Below are positions 1 to 8,087 of a stretch of DNA of 26,519 nucleotides, one piece after another. Each line of letters opens with the position of its first letter. Within the stretch, counting starts at the first letter, position 1. The translations under genes were made by a program, and so were the position numbers. The stretch comes from CAZNAQ01 sp964585585 (GTDB lineage: Bacteria > Patescibacteriota > Patescibacteriia > Patescibacteriales > JAGXOH01), in contig CAZPEL010000011.1 of assembly GCA_964585585.1 (NCBI GenBank), positions 1 through 26,519 on the forward strand, read 5' to 3'. The notes below the pieces were generated by a model. That model was not told the DNA's origin, ran no database searches, and saw only the letters and a program-made list of their open reading frames with translations.

Positions 1-27
1 ACTGTTGACTGTTTACTGCTTACTACC
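1..27. repeat. ACTGTTGAC-family repeat fragment
   Basis: The window opens with period-like copies of ACTGTTGACTGTTTACTG, just downstream of the NifU-like stop codon. The same words recur at 7793-7815, 7943-7977 and 13314-13360. It is cut by the window edge, so its full extent is unknown. Confidence 0.6.
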
Positions 28-29
28 TT

Positions 30-260
30 TTACACACTCTCCACTTTCTTTACCTCCGGAACCTGTTTTTTTAGATGCTTCTCGATCCCGTCTTTCAAAG
101 TAACCTGGGCCATGGGACAACCGGCGCACATACCCATAAGCTGAACCTTTACCACGCCCTCGTCTTCGTTCCATTCCATTAATTGCACATCACCTCCGTC
201 GGCCTGCAGAGAGGGCCTTACTTCTTCTATGGCGTTTTTGATCTTTTCTTTGGTATCCAT
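30..260 (-). CDS. NifU-like C-terminal domain protein (Fe-S scaffold/carrier)
   Basis: This 76-residue protein is the stand-alone C-terminal (Nfu) domain of NifU. Residues 20-24 read ADGGD, and the CAGCP motif carries Cys45 and Cys48, the pair that binds a labile Fe-S cluster between two subunits in this family. Its likely role is to hold or deliver [4Fe-4S] clusters in the cytosol. It is the last gene of the envelope operon, 66 bp after the L,D-transpeptidase gene, and has no obvious functional link to it. The ATG start at 260 gives the family's usual N-terminus; no Shine-Dalgarno is visible. No IscU-like domain is attached. The ferredoxin at 22145-22327 is the only Fe-S protein visible in the window. 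The family call is firm; the client proteins are unknown. Confidence 0.9.
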   Translation of the reverse strand: MDTKEKIKNAIEEVRPSLQADGGDVQLMEWNEDEGVVKVQLMGMCAGCPMAQVTLKDGIEKHLKKQVPEVKKVESV

Positions 261-326
261 TTATGCAAAAATTAAAAATTTATTACCTATATGTTACATT
301 ATTATTTTTATTCGTCAATCAAAATT

Positions 327-1127
327 TTAATAAATAAAAACCGGAGTTCCCACCGGTGTCCAGTCATACAAAAATTTAGCCGCTTCCAGGCCTAATCTCA
401 CGCAGCCGTGGGAGGCCGGCTGGCCCAAGTGCTCTTCTCCTTCCCGGTGGCCATTGGGCCAAACCGGCAACTGGTGGATACCAAACCTTCCACTGTCCAC
501 TATAGCCATCCAATAAGGCATCCATAGTCCGTAAGAAGACCAAGCCCTGGGGTGTTTATTCCTGATCCGAAAATGCCCCTTGGGGGTGGGCATACCGGGC
601 ACGCCGCCGGAGATCAAAAATTCCCCCCTTCTCACTCCTCCTAAAAAATAGCTTAATTCTTGCTCTGAGGTGTTTATTTCTATTCGTTTAGCCAGTTTTA
701 CCGGCTCGGAATTCAAGGGGTCATAGCCATGATCTACTTCCTCCCCGTCGGTATAACCGTCGCCGTCGGAATCCTTTAAACTCAAGTTGGTTCCGAATTT
801 AAGTTCCATAGCGTCGTTCAAGCCGTCCCGGTCATAGTCGCTGTTCTCCAATTTGACCCGGGCCACCACATGAGGAGAATAGCCATGATTAAGCTCCACC
901 CAATCGCTATAACCATCTCCGTCCGTATCCGGGCTCTCCGGGTCGGTATAGTAAACCTGTTTCTCATCTCGATCCGGAACTCCGTCTTGGTCGGTATCGG
1001 GTAAACTATTGGCAAAAACCGAGCAAGAAGGCGATAATAATAGCAATACTAAAACTAAGCCGACGAACTTTTTATCTGTAATTAAAGATCGGGCCCGCTC
1101 CCATAACCTTTTTATCGCCTTTTTCAT
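327..1127 (-). CDS. L,D-transpeptidase (YkuD) with calcium-binding thrombospondin-3-type repeats
   Basis: This is a secreted peptidoglycan cross-linking enzyme. A basic N-terminus and a hydrophobic stretch (about 21-34) form a signal peptide, with a plausible cleavage after VFA at residue 39. Residues 44-131 carry four Asp-rich loops of the DxDxDG type (DTDQDG, DTDGDG, DYDRDG, DSDGDG), as in calcium-binding thrombospondin type 3 repeats. The YkuD domain (about 147-266) has His218 and the SHGCVRL motif with nucleophile Cys242. YkuD enzymes make 3-3 cross-links or attach proteins to peptidoglycan. The start overlaps the end of the DUF3160 gene by 56 bp but is kept because it begins the signal peptide. 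The neighbouring mltG supports a wall role. A lipobox reading at LSPSC is weak. Calcium dependence is inferred from the repeats. Confidence 0.9.
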   Translation of the reverse strand: MKKAIKRLWERARSLITDKKFVGLVLVLLLLSPSCSVFANSLPDTDQDGVPDRDEKQVYYTDPESPDTDGDGYSDWVELNHGYSPHVVARVKLENSDYDRDGLNDAMELKFGTNLSLKDSDGDGYTDGEEVDHGYDPLNSEPVKLAKRIEINTSEQELSYFLGGVRRGEFLISGGVPGMPTPKGHFRIRNKHPRAWSSYGLWMPYWMAIVDSGRFGIHQLPVWPNGHREGEEHLGQPASHGCVRLGLEAAKFLYDWTPVGTPVFIY

Positions 1128-3423
1128 AGACCAAAATTAATAGCTTAACTCCGTTAATGTTCTCATCCAGGGCCTTTTTGTGATGGATCTTTTTATTCCT
1201 TTTCCGCGTTACTTCATACTTGGTGGCAAAATTGTTCAAAAAGTTGATATCCTTTTCACTTAATTCTTCCATGGCCAGTTGCTTCTCCAGGATATTCTCT
1301 ATTCTGGCAAAATTACCCCGGGCCTCATCCAGATCCGAGGCCACCGCGCTAATATTATCAAAAATGCCCAAACTATCCAGCATCTCTCGGATCATATCGA
1401 TATTGGCCTTCATCTCCCGGACATAGGCCAAGTTAGGTTCTATATGGTTGTAACCCTCCACTATATCGGACTGGCCCTGGGCTTCTCCGAGTTTTTTCTC
1501 CTTGGAAAAAAGTTGCAACTTATCCGTGCTTACTTGAGTACCCACCAGGGCCGCCTGCATGGATTCAATATTCCTCCTGGTCCAAGCGGGAGTGGCAAGC
1601 ATGGGGTTCTCGGGGTTGATATGCTCAAGGACCCTTTTGTAAACATAGAAGGTATTCCAGTAATTGGAGTCATGCCAGGCGTAATCATCAAAAAGACTCA
1701 ACTGCTCCCGGAGTTTTTCTACTTGCGAGTCATAATTTTTGTAATTGGTGTTTCGAGTAAAGTAGTCTTGATCCGACTCTTGGGGAATGGGTTGGATCAA
1801 ATTGGGTACATCCAAATTAATGGCCTTACAACGGTATTCCTTATGCCTTATTTCACATAAACTTTTGAGGTATTTTCCGTCCCGGCCGGAGAAAAGCCCG
1901 ATCTGGGGGCGAGTCAATTGTTCATAAATATACTCGTCGGGCACATAAGGCCGAGAAAGTATCCTGAGGCCTATATGAGGGCGGCTGGAAGTGGCCGTAT
2001 GATCATGAGCTCCTTCTATTTCGGTAAAATCGAAATTGGATATTATTTTCTCCCGAAAAAAGAGCAACTTATCATCCAGCTCGGACAATTTTTTACCAAA
2101 GAAACTCTCTTTCAGGTCATAATCCTCTTCCAGGATGTTTTGCAATTCTTTGGTATATTTTAAATAAGTTAATTCGTCTCTCAGGCCTTTAAAATAGGCA
2201 ACCACCTTATATATTTGAGCCCAATCATTTTTTATACTTTGTTCCTGCTCAAAATCATGAGCCATAAATAGCGACGCCATTGTGCTGATCCTCCAATCTG
2301 CCTTATCCACCTTACAGTCCGGACAAGAAGGATTTTGATAATAAAGGGGCAACAAAGAATTCAGCCATTTGGAGGTCAAATAAACATTGACCAACCTTTC
2401 GTTATCTTTGTAATTTCCCGGAATGCGGAAGTCCTTGTAATTCCTTTTGTAGAATAAAACCGGCGATTGTTTCTTCTCGTCCGACCTAAGAATAAATCTG
2501 ACCTCCTTGGGGACATCATCTTCCAAATAATAAGGCAGGTCAATGGAAAACTTCCGCGCTTCCTTTGGGGAAAATTTGTTCTTACTGTCCAATTTGGTCT
2601 CGGAAAATTGATCATCCCGGGGCTCCAACAATTTCAAGGCCACAGCGAAATAGGCCATCTCCATTCTGGCTCCCTGGACATAAGGATCATTGCTCAAACC
2701 CTCCTCTTCCAAAAGTTTTTCGTATCTTAACTTGGATCTTTCATAAAGGGTTTTGTTTATATTCCAAAGATTTTCATAGAACATATTACTTTCTATCCGC
2801 TTGAAATTTTTCTTTAATATATTCTGGTAATGATAGTTCAAGAAATCCTTGGTCAAAAGGATGGGCAATTTCTCATTTTGGAGTTTTCTGTAAACGCTGT
2901 AAAAATCGTTGGTTTCTCCGGAAAAAGGATTGGAAATAATGGTAAAACCTTGGGAGTTCAGTTCCTCTACCTTTTTATCCAGAGATATCTTTCGGTTAAA
3001 ATTGTAAAAATTGGAAACCTGGGTCTTCACCTGTATGGGGAGTTCATAGCCGGACGAAGAAGTGGCCATATCATAATCATAAGAAGGAGGGTTATAGAAA
3101 TTCCCGAACTGCAGATCTTCCGCTTGTAAACTGGTGGTGGCTTGGCTGGGACCTTGGCTGTTATTACCATTACTGGGATTGAATTCCGGCAATCGCCTGG
3201 AGGAAGTGCCTTTATTGCCGGAAGAACTCGGGTCCGCCGGAGGGCGTTGAGGGTTAGCGACAAAGATCTTTACAAGTAAAAACACCCCGACGATCACCAA
3301 AACCAAAAATAAAGCAAAACCGATAAAAGCAAAAATAGCGGTTTTGTGATCATGGGAAAGTTCGGCCGAACTATCCGACCCTTCAGTCTTCCTGTCTTTC
3401 TTCCATTGATTATCAATAAACAT
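1072..3423 (-). CDS. DUF3160 family membrane-anchored surface protein
   Basis: This 783-residue protein has a short charged cytosolic N-terminus, one membrane segment (about 28-54), a Pro/Ser/Gly/Asn-rich linker (about 57-100) and a large extracytoplasmic domain (about 130-770). I assign that domain to DUF3160 from its overall character and the C-terminal GYNHIEPN stretch followed by a Met/Ile-rich helix. Two Cys pairs (NPSCPDC, and LCEI with a nearby YRCK) could form disulfides outside the cell. The biochemical function of DUF3160 is not known to me. The gene starts 6 bp after mltG ends and overlaps the L,D-transpeptidase gene, so translation is probably coupled and a role at the wall or surface is likely. 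The start at 3423 is an ATG directly before the soluble N-terminal tail. Confidence 0.75.
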   Translation of the reverse strand: MFIDNQWKKDRKTEGSDSSAELSHDHKTAIFAFIGFALFLVLVIVGVFLLVKIFVANPQRPPADPSSSGNKGTSSRRLPEFNPSNGNNSQGPSQATTSLQAEDLQFGNFYNPPSYDYDMATSSSGYELPIQVKTQVSNFYNFNRKISLDKKVEELNSQGFTIISNPFSGETNDFYSVYRKLQNEKLPILLTKDFLNYHYQNILKKNFKRIESNMFYENLWNINKTLYERSKLRYEKLLEEEGLSNDPYVQGARMEMAYFAVALKLLEPRDDQFSETKLDSKNKFSPKEARKFSIDLPYYLEDDVPKEVRFILRSDEKKQSPVLFYKRNYKDFRIPGNYKDNERLVNVYLTSKWLNSLLPLYYQNPSCPDCKVDKADWRISTMASLFMAHDFEQEQSIKNDWAQIYKVVAYFKGLRDELTYLKYTKELQNILEEDYDLKESFFGKKLSELDDKLLFFREKIISNFDFTEIEGAHDHTATSSRPHIGLRILSRPYVPDEYIYEQLTRPQIGLFSGRDGKYLKSLCEIRHKEYRCKAINLDVPNLIQPIPQESDQDYFTRNTNYKNYDSQVEKLREQLSLFDDYAWHDSNYWNTFYVYKRVLEHINPENPMLATPAWTRRNIESMQAALVGTQVSTDKLQLFSKEKKLGEAQGQSDIVEGYNHIEPNLAYVREMKANIDMIREMLDSLGIFDNISAVASDLDEARGNFARIENILEKQLAMEELSEKDINFLNNFATKYEVTRKRNKKIHHKKALDENINGVKLLILVYEKGDKKVMGAGPIFNYR

Positions 3424-3429
3424 GAAAAA

Positions 3430-4509
3430 TTATTTTAAATATTTTTCCTTATTCCTTTTATGCTCGGAAAAAGTTTTGGAGAAGATGGTCTTTTTGGTCT
3501 CCGGATCGGTCAAAAAGAAGTTATAAGAAGAGTACTGCGGATAAATGGCCGCTTTTATGGCCTGCAAGCCGGGGTTACAGATCGGGGTGGGCGGGAGTCC
3601 CTTGTTGGCGTAAGTATTATAATCGGATCTTACTTGAGTATCTTCGGTGGTGTATTGAGCTTTGTTCTCCTCCAGGATATAGGCCAAAGTGGCACAGGAC
3701 CTCAACCTCTCCCCTCTTTTTAACTTGGTCCAAAAAATACCGGAAACTATCTCCATATCCTTTTTATTGGAAACTTCTTTTTCCAACAAGGAAGCCATAG
3801 ACAATATTTCATGGATCGTTTTATCCTGCTTCTTTATATCCCGCAACATTTTCGGGGTTAGCTTGGAGTCCAGATTACTAAGCATTTTCCAGGCCACTTC
3901 CTTGGGGTTGGAATTATTATAAATTCGATAAGTGTCCGGGAACATATATCCTTCCCAGCTTAAATATTCGGGCTTGCTTCCCAAAACATCAAGATCTCCG
4001 GATATACTCATGGGTTTAGACCGCTCATCTTCTTGACGGTGATCAGTCCGGGGATGACCAACCGCATCCAACCAATCCTTTTGGCTAAATACTCCCTTTT
4101 CCTCTAAGTGATCGCCGATCTGCTTTAAGGTCCAGCCCTCGGGTATTTGAATGGTCACTTCATTCTTTTCGGTTCGCCCGGCATAACTTTCCGCCGTTAG
4201 GATGCGGACAGTCTCTACTATGGAATTATTAGTGTTTAAAATATAATCCCCGGCCTGGAAGTCCCCACTTTTGCCTTGAAACCAAACATAAAGCTCAAAC
4301 CAAAATTTAGACCGAATCAGGCCTTGGTCCAGCAAATTCTTGCCGATAACCTTAACACCCTGGCCCTCTTCTATAACGAAATGAATATCCTTGCTTTGTT
4401 CCGAGGCCGGTTTGTTGACATTAAAGGAATACAAAAGAAAAAAGGTGAATATGGCTATTACCAAAACCAAAATTCCGGGAATAATACCGAATTTGACGAT
4501 TTTTTTCAT
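3430..4509 (-). CDS. mltG: Endolytic murein transglycosylase MltG (YceG-like)
   Basis: MltG cleaves nascent glycan strands at the outer face of the inner membrane and is thought to terminate chain elongation. The 359-residue protein has one N-terminal membrane segment (about 7-29), a LysM-like region (about 42-110) and the YceG catalytic domain. Family landmarks are WEGYMFPDTY (185-194), ASLLEKEV with the predicted catalytic Glu243, and YNTYANKGLPPTPICNPG near residue 300, all in the usual order. A charged insert at about 152-168 is unusual. The gene lies 23 bp after manC and 6 bp before the DUF3160 gene, within the same operon. No Shine-Dalgarno is visible; the ATG at 4509 gives the expected KK-rich pre-membrane N-terminus. 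Confidence 0.95.
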   Translation of the reverse strand: MKKIVKFGIIPGILVLVIAIFTFFLLYSFNVNKPASEQSKDIHFVIEEGQGVKVIGKNLLDQGLIRSKFWFELYVWFQGKSGDFQAGDYILNTNNSIVETVRILTAESYAGRTEKNEVTIQIPEGWTLKQIGDHLEEKGVFSQKDWLDAVGHPRTDHRQEDERSKPMSISGDLDVLGSKPEYLSWEGYMFPDTYRIYNNSNPKEVAWKMLSNLDSKLTPKMLRDIKKQDKTIHEILSMASLLEKEVSNKKDMEIVSGIFWTKLKRGERLRSCATLAYILEENKAQYTTEDTQVRSDYNTYANKGLPPTPICNPGLQAIKAAIYPQYSSYNFFLTDPETKKTIFSKTFSEHKRNKEKYLK

Positions 4510-4532
4510 AAAAATAGTATTTTAAAAATTTA

Positions 4533-5573
4533 TTATAAGTGCTGGTCGTGCCCCTCTTCCTTCATTTGCTTGACCAGATTGGTAACATTGACCACTTCAT
4601 CTTTGGGCACAACTATCAAAGCGTCCGGAGTGTTGATGACCACCATACCCTGCAGGCCCACTCCGGTTAAGATCTTATCCCTATCTAAATTATACAACAA
4701 GCTGTCCGAAGTGTTAAGAACGCTTACTTTTCCTTGGGTAACATTGGCTTCGCCATGTTCCTCCAAGGCCTTTTTTAAGGCGTATAAGGTTCCGGGGTCG
4801 GTCCAGCCCATATTTGTCTTCAGAACCACGGCATTAGAAAGGTCCACTTTTTCGATAATAGCTCGATCAAAATGAATGGCCTCGGCCTGAGAATAATTGC
4901 CGGAGGTAACATGTTTATAGGTTTCCGGAGCTAATTTTTTGTATCTGTCCAATAAAAACTCAACCGAGGTAAGGAAATAACCGGGATTCCAAAAATATTG
5001 CCCGCTTTGGTGCATTCGGTCACACTCCCCTTGCTCCGGCTTGTATTTCCAGCCCTCAAAACTGTAATAATATCGGCCGTCTATATCCCCTTTTTCTTGC
5101 CCGACATTGATCCAGCCCAAATTGTTGTTGGCGAATCTGGGCCGCTCGCCCAAAAAGATGAAACGATCCGGATCGACTTTTATTAATTCCTCGCCGCATT
5201 TTAAAGCATTTACGAACTCTTCCGGATTTTCCATTAAATGATCGGCCCAAAGAATAGCCATAGCACCGGTCACTCCCCGTTTAGCCAATTCATTGGCGGC
5301 GTAACAGACAGCCGGGCCCAAATTGCGTCGGTCCGGCTCTACGAGCAAATTATCCCGGGGTAGATCCGGCAATTGTTCCCGGACGCTATCTTTATATTGC
5401 TCCACTGTTTGAACGAAAATATTTTCCGCTCCAAACACTGGAGCCACTCGATCAAAGGCCAGCTGGATAGTGGATCTGCCGTTGAAAATGGGATCAAACT
5501 GCTTGGGCGAATTTATCCGCGACAAAGGCCAAAGCCGAGTGCCCTTCCCTCCCGCAAAAATGATCAATTTCAT
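4533..5573 (-). CDS. manC: Mannose-1-phosphate guanylyltransferase
   Basis: This nucleotidyltransferase makes GDP-mannose from mannose-1-phosphate and GTP, feeding surface glycan or glycoprotein synthesis in the cytosol. The N-terminus has the signature GGKGTRLWPLSR followed by PKQF (about residues 8-26), typical of this branch of sugar nucleotidyltransferases, with VEPDRRNLGPA further on. At 346 residues it is the monofunctional form and lacks the phosphomannose isomerase domain of bifunctional ManC/AlgA. The gene begins 3 bp after the receiver-like gene ends, and mltG follows. A substrate other than mannose-1-phosphate is possible but less likely given the PLSR...PKQF pattern. Confidence 0.92.
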   Translation of the reverse strand: MKLIIFAGGKGTRLWPLSRINSPKQFDPIFNGRSTIQLAFDRVAPVFGAENIFVQTVEQYKDSVREQLPDLPRDNLLVEPDRRNLGPAVCYAANELAKRGVTGAMAILWADHLMENPEEFVNALKCGEELIKVDPDRFIFLGERPRFANNNLGWINVGQEKGDIDGRYYYSFEGWKYKPEQGECDRMHQSGQYFWNPGYFLTSVEFLLDRYKKLAPETYKHVTSGNYSQAEAIHFDRAIIEKVDLSNAVVLKTNMGWTDPGTLYALKKALEEHGEANVTQGKVSVLNTSDSLLYNLDRDKILTGVGLQGMVVINTPDALIVVPKDEVVNVTNLVKQMKEEGHDQHL

Positions 5574-5576
5574 AGA

Positions 5577-5960
5577 TTAACTTTTATTTTTTATTATCCT
5601 TTTAAAACTAAAAATAAAACTATCCAGGTCCAACTCGTCCTTGGGAAAGAAATAATCCGCCCCGGCGGTCAGGATCTTGTCTTGGAATTCCGGCGCGGAC
5701 AGAACGGAAAAAGCAAAAATGGGCAAATGGGCCAGATCCTCTTCTCGCTTGGTTCTTTGGATTATCTCCAGGAAATGAACAAAAGGATTGTTCACTTCCA
5801 CGACCAAATAACCGGGTTTTTTTCTTTTCAAGTTATGGACCACCCGGACCGCATCGGAAATATCCTTTTCCATGTCCACCACAAAGCCCTCCACGGCCAA
5901 CTTGGACCGGACCCCGCTTAAAAAGTTAATGTCTTTACCCACTAAAAATATTTCTCCCAT
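5577..5960 (-). CDS. Degenerate response-regulator receiver domain (pseudo-receiver)
   Basis: This 127-residue stand-alone protein has the alternating hydrophobic pattern of a CheY-like fold but lacks the phosphorylation site. The usual acidic pair after strand 1 reads GKD (residues 8-10). The position of the phospho-acceptor Asp is Glu55 in YLVVEVNNP. The switch Ser/Thr (Ser85) and the conserved Lys107 in FFPKDEL are kept. No output domain is attached. A Glu in place of Asp can mimic the phosphorylated state in other receivers, so a constitutively active binding module is possible, but this is inference. It sits between rmlB (4-bp gap) and manC (3-bp gap), with no histidine kinase in the window. 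The fold call is moderately strong; the function is unknown. Confidence 0.75.
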   Translation of the reverse strand: MGEIFLVGKDINFLSGVRSKLAVEGFVVDMEKDISDAVRVVHNLKRKKPGYLVVEVNNPFVHFLEIIQRTKREEDLAHLPIFAFSVLSAPEFQDKILTAGADYFFPKDELDLDSFIFSFKRIIKNKS

Positions 5961-5964
5961 AATT

Positions 5965-6930
5965 TTATTTTTTAATTTTTTGCCACCAATCCGGATTGTT
6001 TCGGTACCACTCTACTGTCTCCTTTAAACCTTGTTCAAAATTTTTGTTCGGTTCCCAGCCCAATTCCTGCTTGGCTTTGGAATAATCTATGGCGTACCTC
6101 AGGTCATGGCCGGGACGGTCGTCCACATATTCTATTTTATCCTCATCCTCGCCCATTAACTCCAATATCTTTTTGGTTATCTCTATATTGCTAAGCTCAT
6201 TGCCCCCGCCCAGGCAATAGGTTTCGCCGATCCGTCCCTGCTTGATTATCATCTCCACTCCCCGGTTATGGTCGTCCACATGGATCCAATCCCGGATATT
6301 TTCCCCTTGGCCGTAAACCGGTAATTTTTTCCCTTCGATCAAATTGGTTATGAACAAGGGCAGGAGTTTTTCCGGATACTGATAGGGTCCATAGTTGTTG
6401 CTGCAATTGGAAATGGTTACAGGCAGGCCGAAAGTATGAAAATAGGAACGGACCAAATGGTCGGACGAGGCCTTGGAAGCGCTGTAAGGACTCCTGGGGT
6501 CGTAAGGAGTGGCCTCCTTAAAGGCCGGGTCCTCTTTTCCCAAAGAACCGAACACCTCGTCAGTGGAGATATGGTGGAACCGGATATTACCGTGCCTCTT
6601 GGCCGCCTCCAAAAGCACCCAAGTCCCCTCGACATTGGTTTGGATAAAGGCCTTGGCCTCTTCGATGGACCGGTCCACATGGGTTTCGGCGGCAAAATGA
6701 ACTATTAGATCCACTCCGGACACCAACTCTTCCACTTTTGAGGTATCCCTGATATCGCCGTGAACAAACTCATAATTATCATTATCCTCCAGTTGTTTTA
6801 AATTATCCGGATTGCCGGCGTAGGTTAGGGCATCCAAATTCACTATTTTATCCTCCGAATTGTTGGTCAACCAATAATGAATAAAATTGGATCCGATAAA
6901 ACCGGCTCCGCCTGTTACTAATATTTTCAT
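5965..6930 (-). CDS. rmlB: dTDP-glucose 4,6-dehydratase
   Basis: This short-chain dehydrogenase-type enzyme converts dTDP-glucose to dTDP-4-keto-6-deoxyglucose, the branch point to rhamnose and other deoxysugars. The NAD-binding GGAGFIGS motif is at 7-14. Catalytic residues are visible as STDEVFG (Thr123, Asp124, Glu125) and YSASK (Tyr149, Lys153). FAAETHVDRSI and the length of 321 residues fit RmlB closely. It is the first gene of the seven-gene operon that runs to the left edge. An RmlC-like gene lies nearby at 8088-8540 but in a separate repeat-flanked unit; RmlA and RmlD are not in the window. The ATG at 6930 gives a standard MKILVTGGAG start. Confidence 0.95.
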   Translation of the reverse strand: MKILVTGGAGFIGSNFIHYWLTNNSEDKIVNLDALTYAGNPDNLKQLEDNDNYEFVHGDIRDTSKVEELVSGVDLIVHFAAETHVDRSIEEAKAFIQTNVEGTWVLLEAAKRHGNIRFHHISTDEVFGSLGKEDPAFKEATPYDPRSPYSASKASSDHLVRSYFHTFGLPVTISNCSNNYGPYQYPEKLLPLFITNLIEGKKLPVYGQGENIRDWIHVDDHNRGVEMIIKQGRIGETYCLGGGNELSNIEITKKILELMGEDEDKIEYVDDRPGHDLRYAIDYSKAKQELGWEPNKNFEQGLKETVEWYRNNPDWWQKIKK

Positions 6931-6944
6931 AATTTTTGTTTGAA

Positions 6945-7281
6945 AGGGTTAACCCCTCCTGGCCTCCCCTTAAAAAGGGGAGGAACATTGGTGTTGTTCT
7001 CTCCTTGAAAAGGAAAGGAATATTTATGTTGTTCTCTCCTTGAAAAGGAAAGGAATATTTATGTTGTTCTCTTCTTTAAAAAAGAGGGTACTTGTATTGT
7101 TCTCTTCTTATTAAGGGAGTCCTGTGTCCTCCCATTAAGGGGCCTTATGCCCCCCCCCTTTTTTTTAAAGGGGTCCTCTATGTCTCCCCCCCCTTTTTTT
7201 TAAGGGGTCCTCTATATTTCTCCCCTTTTAAAGGGGTCCTCTATATTTCTCCCCTTTTTAAGGGGAGATTAAGAGGGGTTA
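6945..7281. repeat. Tandem array of about nine degenerate palindromes inside an outer inverted repeat
   Basis: This fills most of the 363-bp gap between rmlB and the HIT gene; I see no gene in it. Units of about 23-36 bp each contain a small palindrome of the form CTCC-TTgAAAA-GGA or CCCC-TTTTAAA-GGGG, followed by a linker such as GTCCTCTATATT or AATATTTATGTTGTT. Two adjacent copies around 7003-7069 are nearly identical, and two around 7209-7252 are nearly identical. The outside edges are complementary: AACCCCTCCTGGCCTCCCC on the left and GGGGAGATTAAGAGGGGTT on the right. Simpler single copies of the outer element occur at 7895-7930 and 17083-17120, so this looks like one such element with an amplified interior. 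No unique spacers are present. Confidence 0.85.
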
Positions 7282-7293
7282 AATTTGAATATT

Positions 7294-7695
7294 CTATAAT
7301 TGCTTCTTTATTTTATCCGCGGCATCTTGCATATCCGACTCGGTTAGATCCTTGGTGTTGCTAAGATCTATAGCTCCGCCGTGGCCGTCGCCCTCGAATC
7401 TGGGTACCAACCAAACATGGGCGTGGGGAACTTCCTCGCCCAGGACCAAGGATACTACATAATCGGTGCCAAAGGCCTTTTTAATGGCCCGGGCCACTCG
7501 ACCCACGACCTGATAATATTCGCCGATATCCGGATGATCCCAGACCCAGCGGTAATGTTTCTTGGGAATAACCAAAGTATGGCCCGGATTAAGGGGTCGA
7601 ACATCCAAAAAGGCCAAAAAATCATCATCCTCGTAAACTTTGTAAGCCGGGATGTCTCCGTTGACTATTTGGCAAAAAATACAATCGTTGCTCAT
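7294..7695 (-). CDS. HIT-family nucleotide hydrolase/transferase with altered HIT motif
   Basis: This 133-residue cytosolic protein belongs to the histidine-triad superfamily, which hydrolyses or transfers nucleoside monophosphates. It has the usual N-terminal Cys5-x2-Cys8 zinc pair (CIFCQI), the FLDVRPLNPGHTLVIPK block (about 29-45), and the C-terminal active-site strand. That strand reads VPHAHVWLVPR: His91 and His93 are present, so the nucleophilic second His of the triad is kept, but the third His is Trp95. Such substitutions may change substrate or activity; which substrate is used cannot be read from sequence. The protein ends with a short helical tail. The gene is flanked on both sides by repeat-rich spacers and is probably its own unit. 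The ATG at 7695 gives the standard start. Confidence 0.9.
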   Translation of the reverse strand: MSNDCIFCQIVNGDIPAYKVYEDDDFLAFLDVRPLNPGHTLVIPKKHYRWVWDHPDIGEYYQVVGRVARAIKKAFGTDYVVSLVLGEEVPHAHVWLVPRFEGDGHGGAIDLSNTKDLTESDMQDAADKIKKQL

Positions 7696-8087
7696 ATTTT
7701 TTGATTCTTATGTGATTAAATAATATTATCGGTTAATTTGAAAGAAAGCTAAAAACAAACATATAAGCACCAAATTTCAATAATCAATAGTAAATAGTGA
7801 ACAGTCAACAGTAAATTGGGAATATATTCCTCCCCTTATCAAGGGCCTGCCTGCCGGTAGGCAGGGAGGCCAGGAGGGGTTTCGGTTTAAAAAGATAACC
7901 CCTCTTAATCTCCCCTTGATAAGGGGAGAAAAGCACAGTGGCAACTGTTTACTATTGACTGTTTACTGTTGACTATCTGTTTTAGTTCTCCGGAGCGAAA
8001 GCGAAGGAGAAATTATTGTGATTTGTAATTTAGTGCTTACCCGATTGGTGCCTGGAATCTACACGGCTGAAAAATCCAATCTATCAA
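7696..8087. repeat. Gene-free spacer with mixed dispersed palindromic repeats
   Basis: No gene is visible in this 392-bp gap. It holds ACTGTTGAC-type arms at about 7793-7815 and 7943-7977 in opposite orientations. Between them are GGGGAG/CTCCCC palindromes (about 7831-7880 and 7895-7930), a CCTGCC-palindrome core (7846-7865), and one CACAGTGG core (7932-7945). A further small inverted repeat, TTCTCC with GGAGAA, lies near 7985-8011. The whole region resembles several repeat elements nested in one another. Confidence 0.75.
7846..7865. repeat. CCTGCC palindrome (near-perfect 20-mer)
   Basis: The unit CCTGCC-TGCCGGTA-GGCAGG can fold on itself on either strand. Close relatives lie at 13329-13346 and a perfect copy at 15811-15830, each between AT-rich inverted arms. 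Confidence 0.8.

Noticed and set aside
818..1015. Minus-strand frame inside the L,D-transpeptidase gene
   Set aside because: It is a shadow of the calcium-repeat coding region, without a recognisable product.
1009..1035. Lipobox in the L,D-transpeptidase (LSPSC)
   Set aside because: The -3 position is Ser and -2 is Pro; the VFA cleavage site is a better fit.
6945..7281. Possible CRISPR array
   Set aside because: Units are contiguous degenerate palindromes without unique spacers of constant length, and there are no cas genes nearby.
7092..7364. Plus-strand reading frame through the palindrome array
   Set aside because: It is a translation of the repeats (PLFFKGVLY-type tandem peptide), has no known domain, and runs into the HIT gene in antisense.
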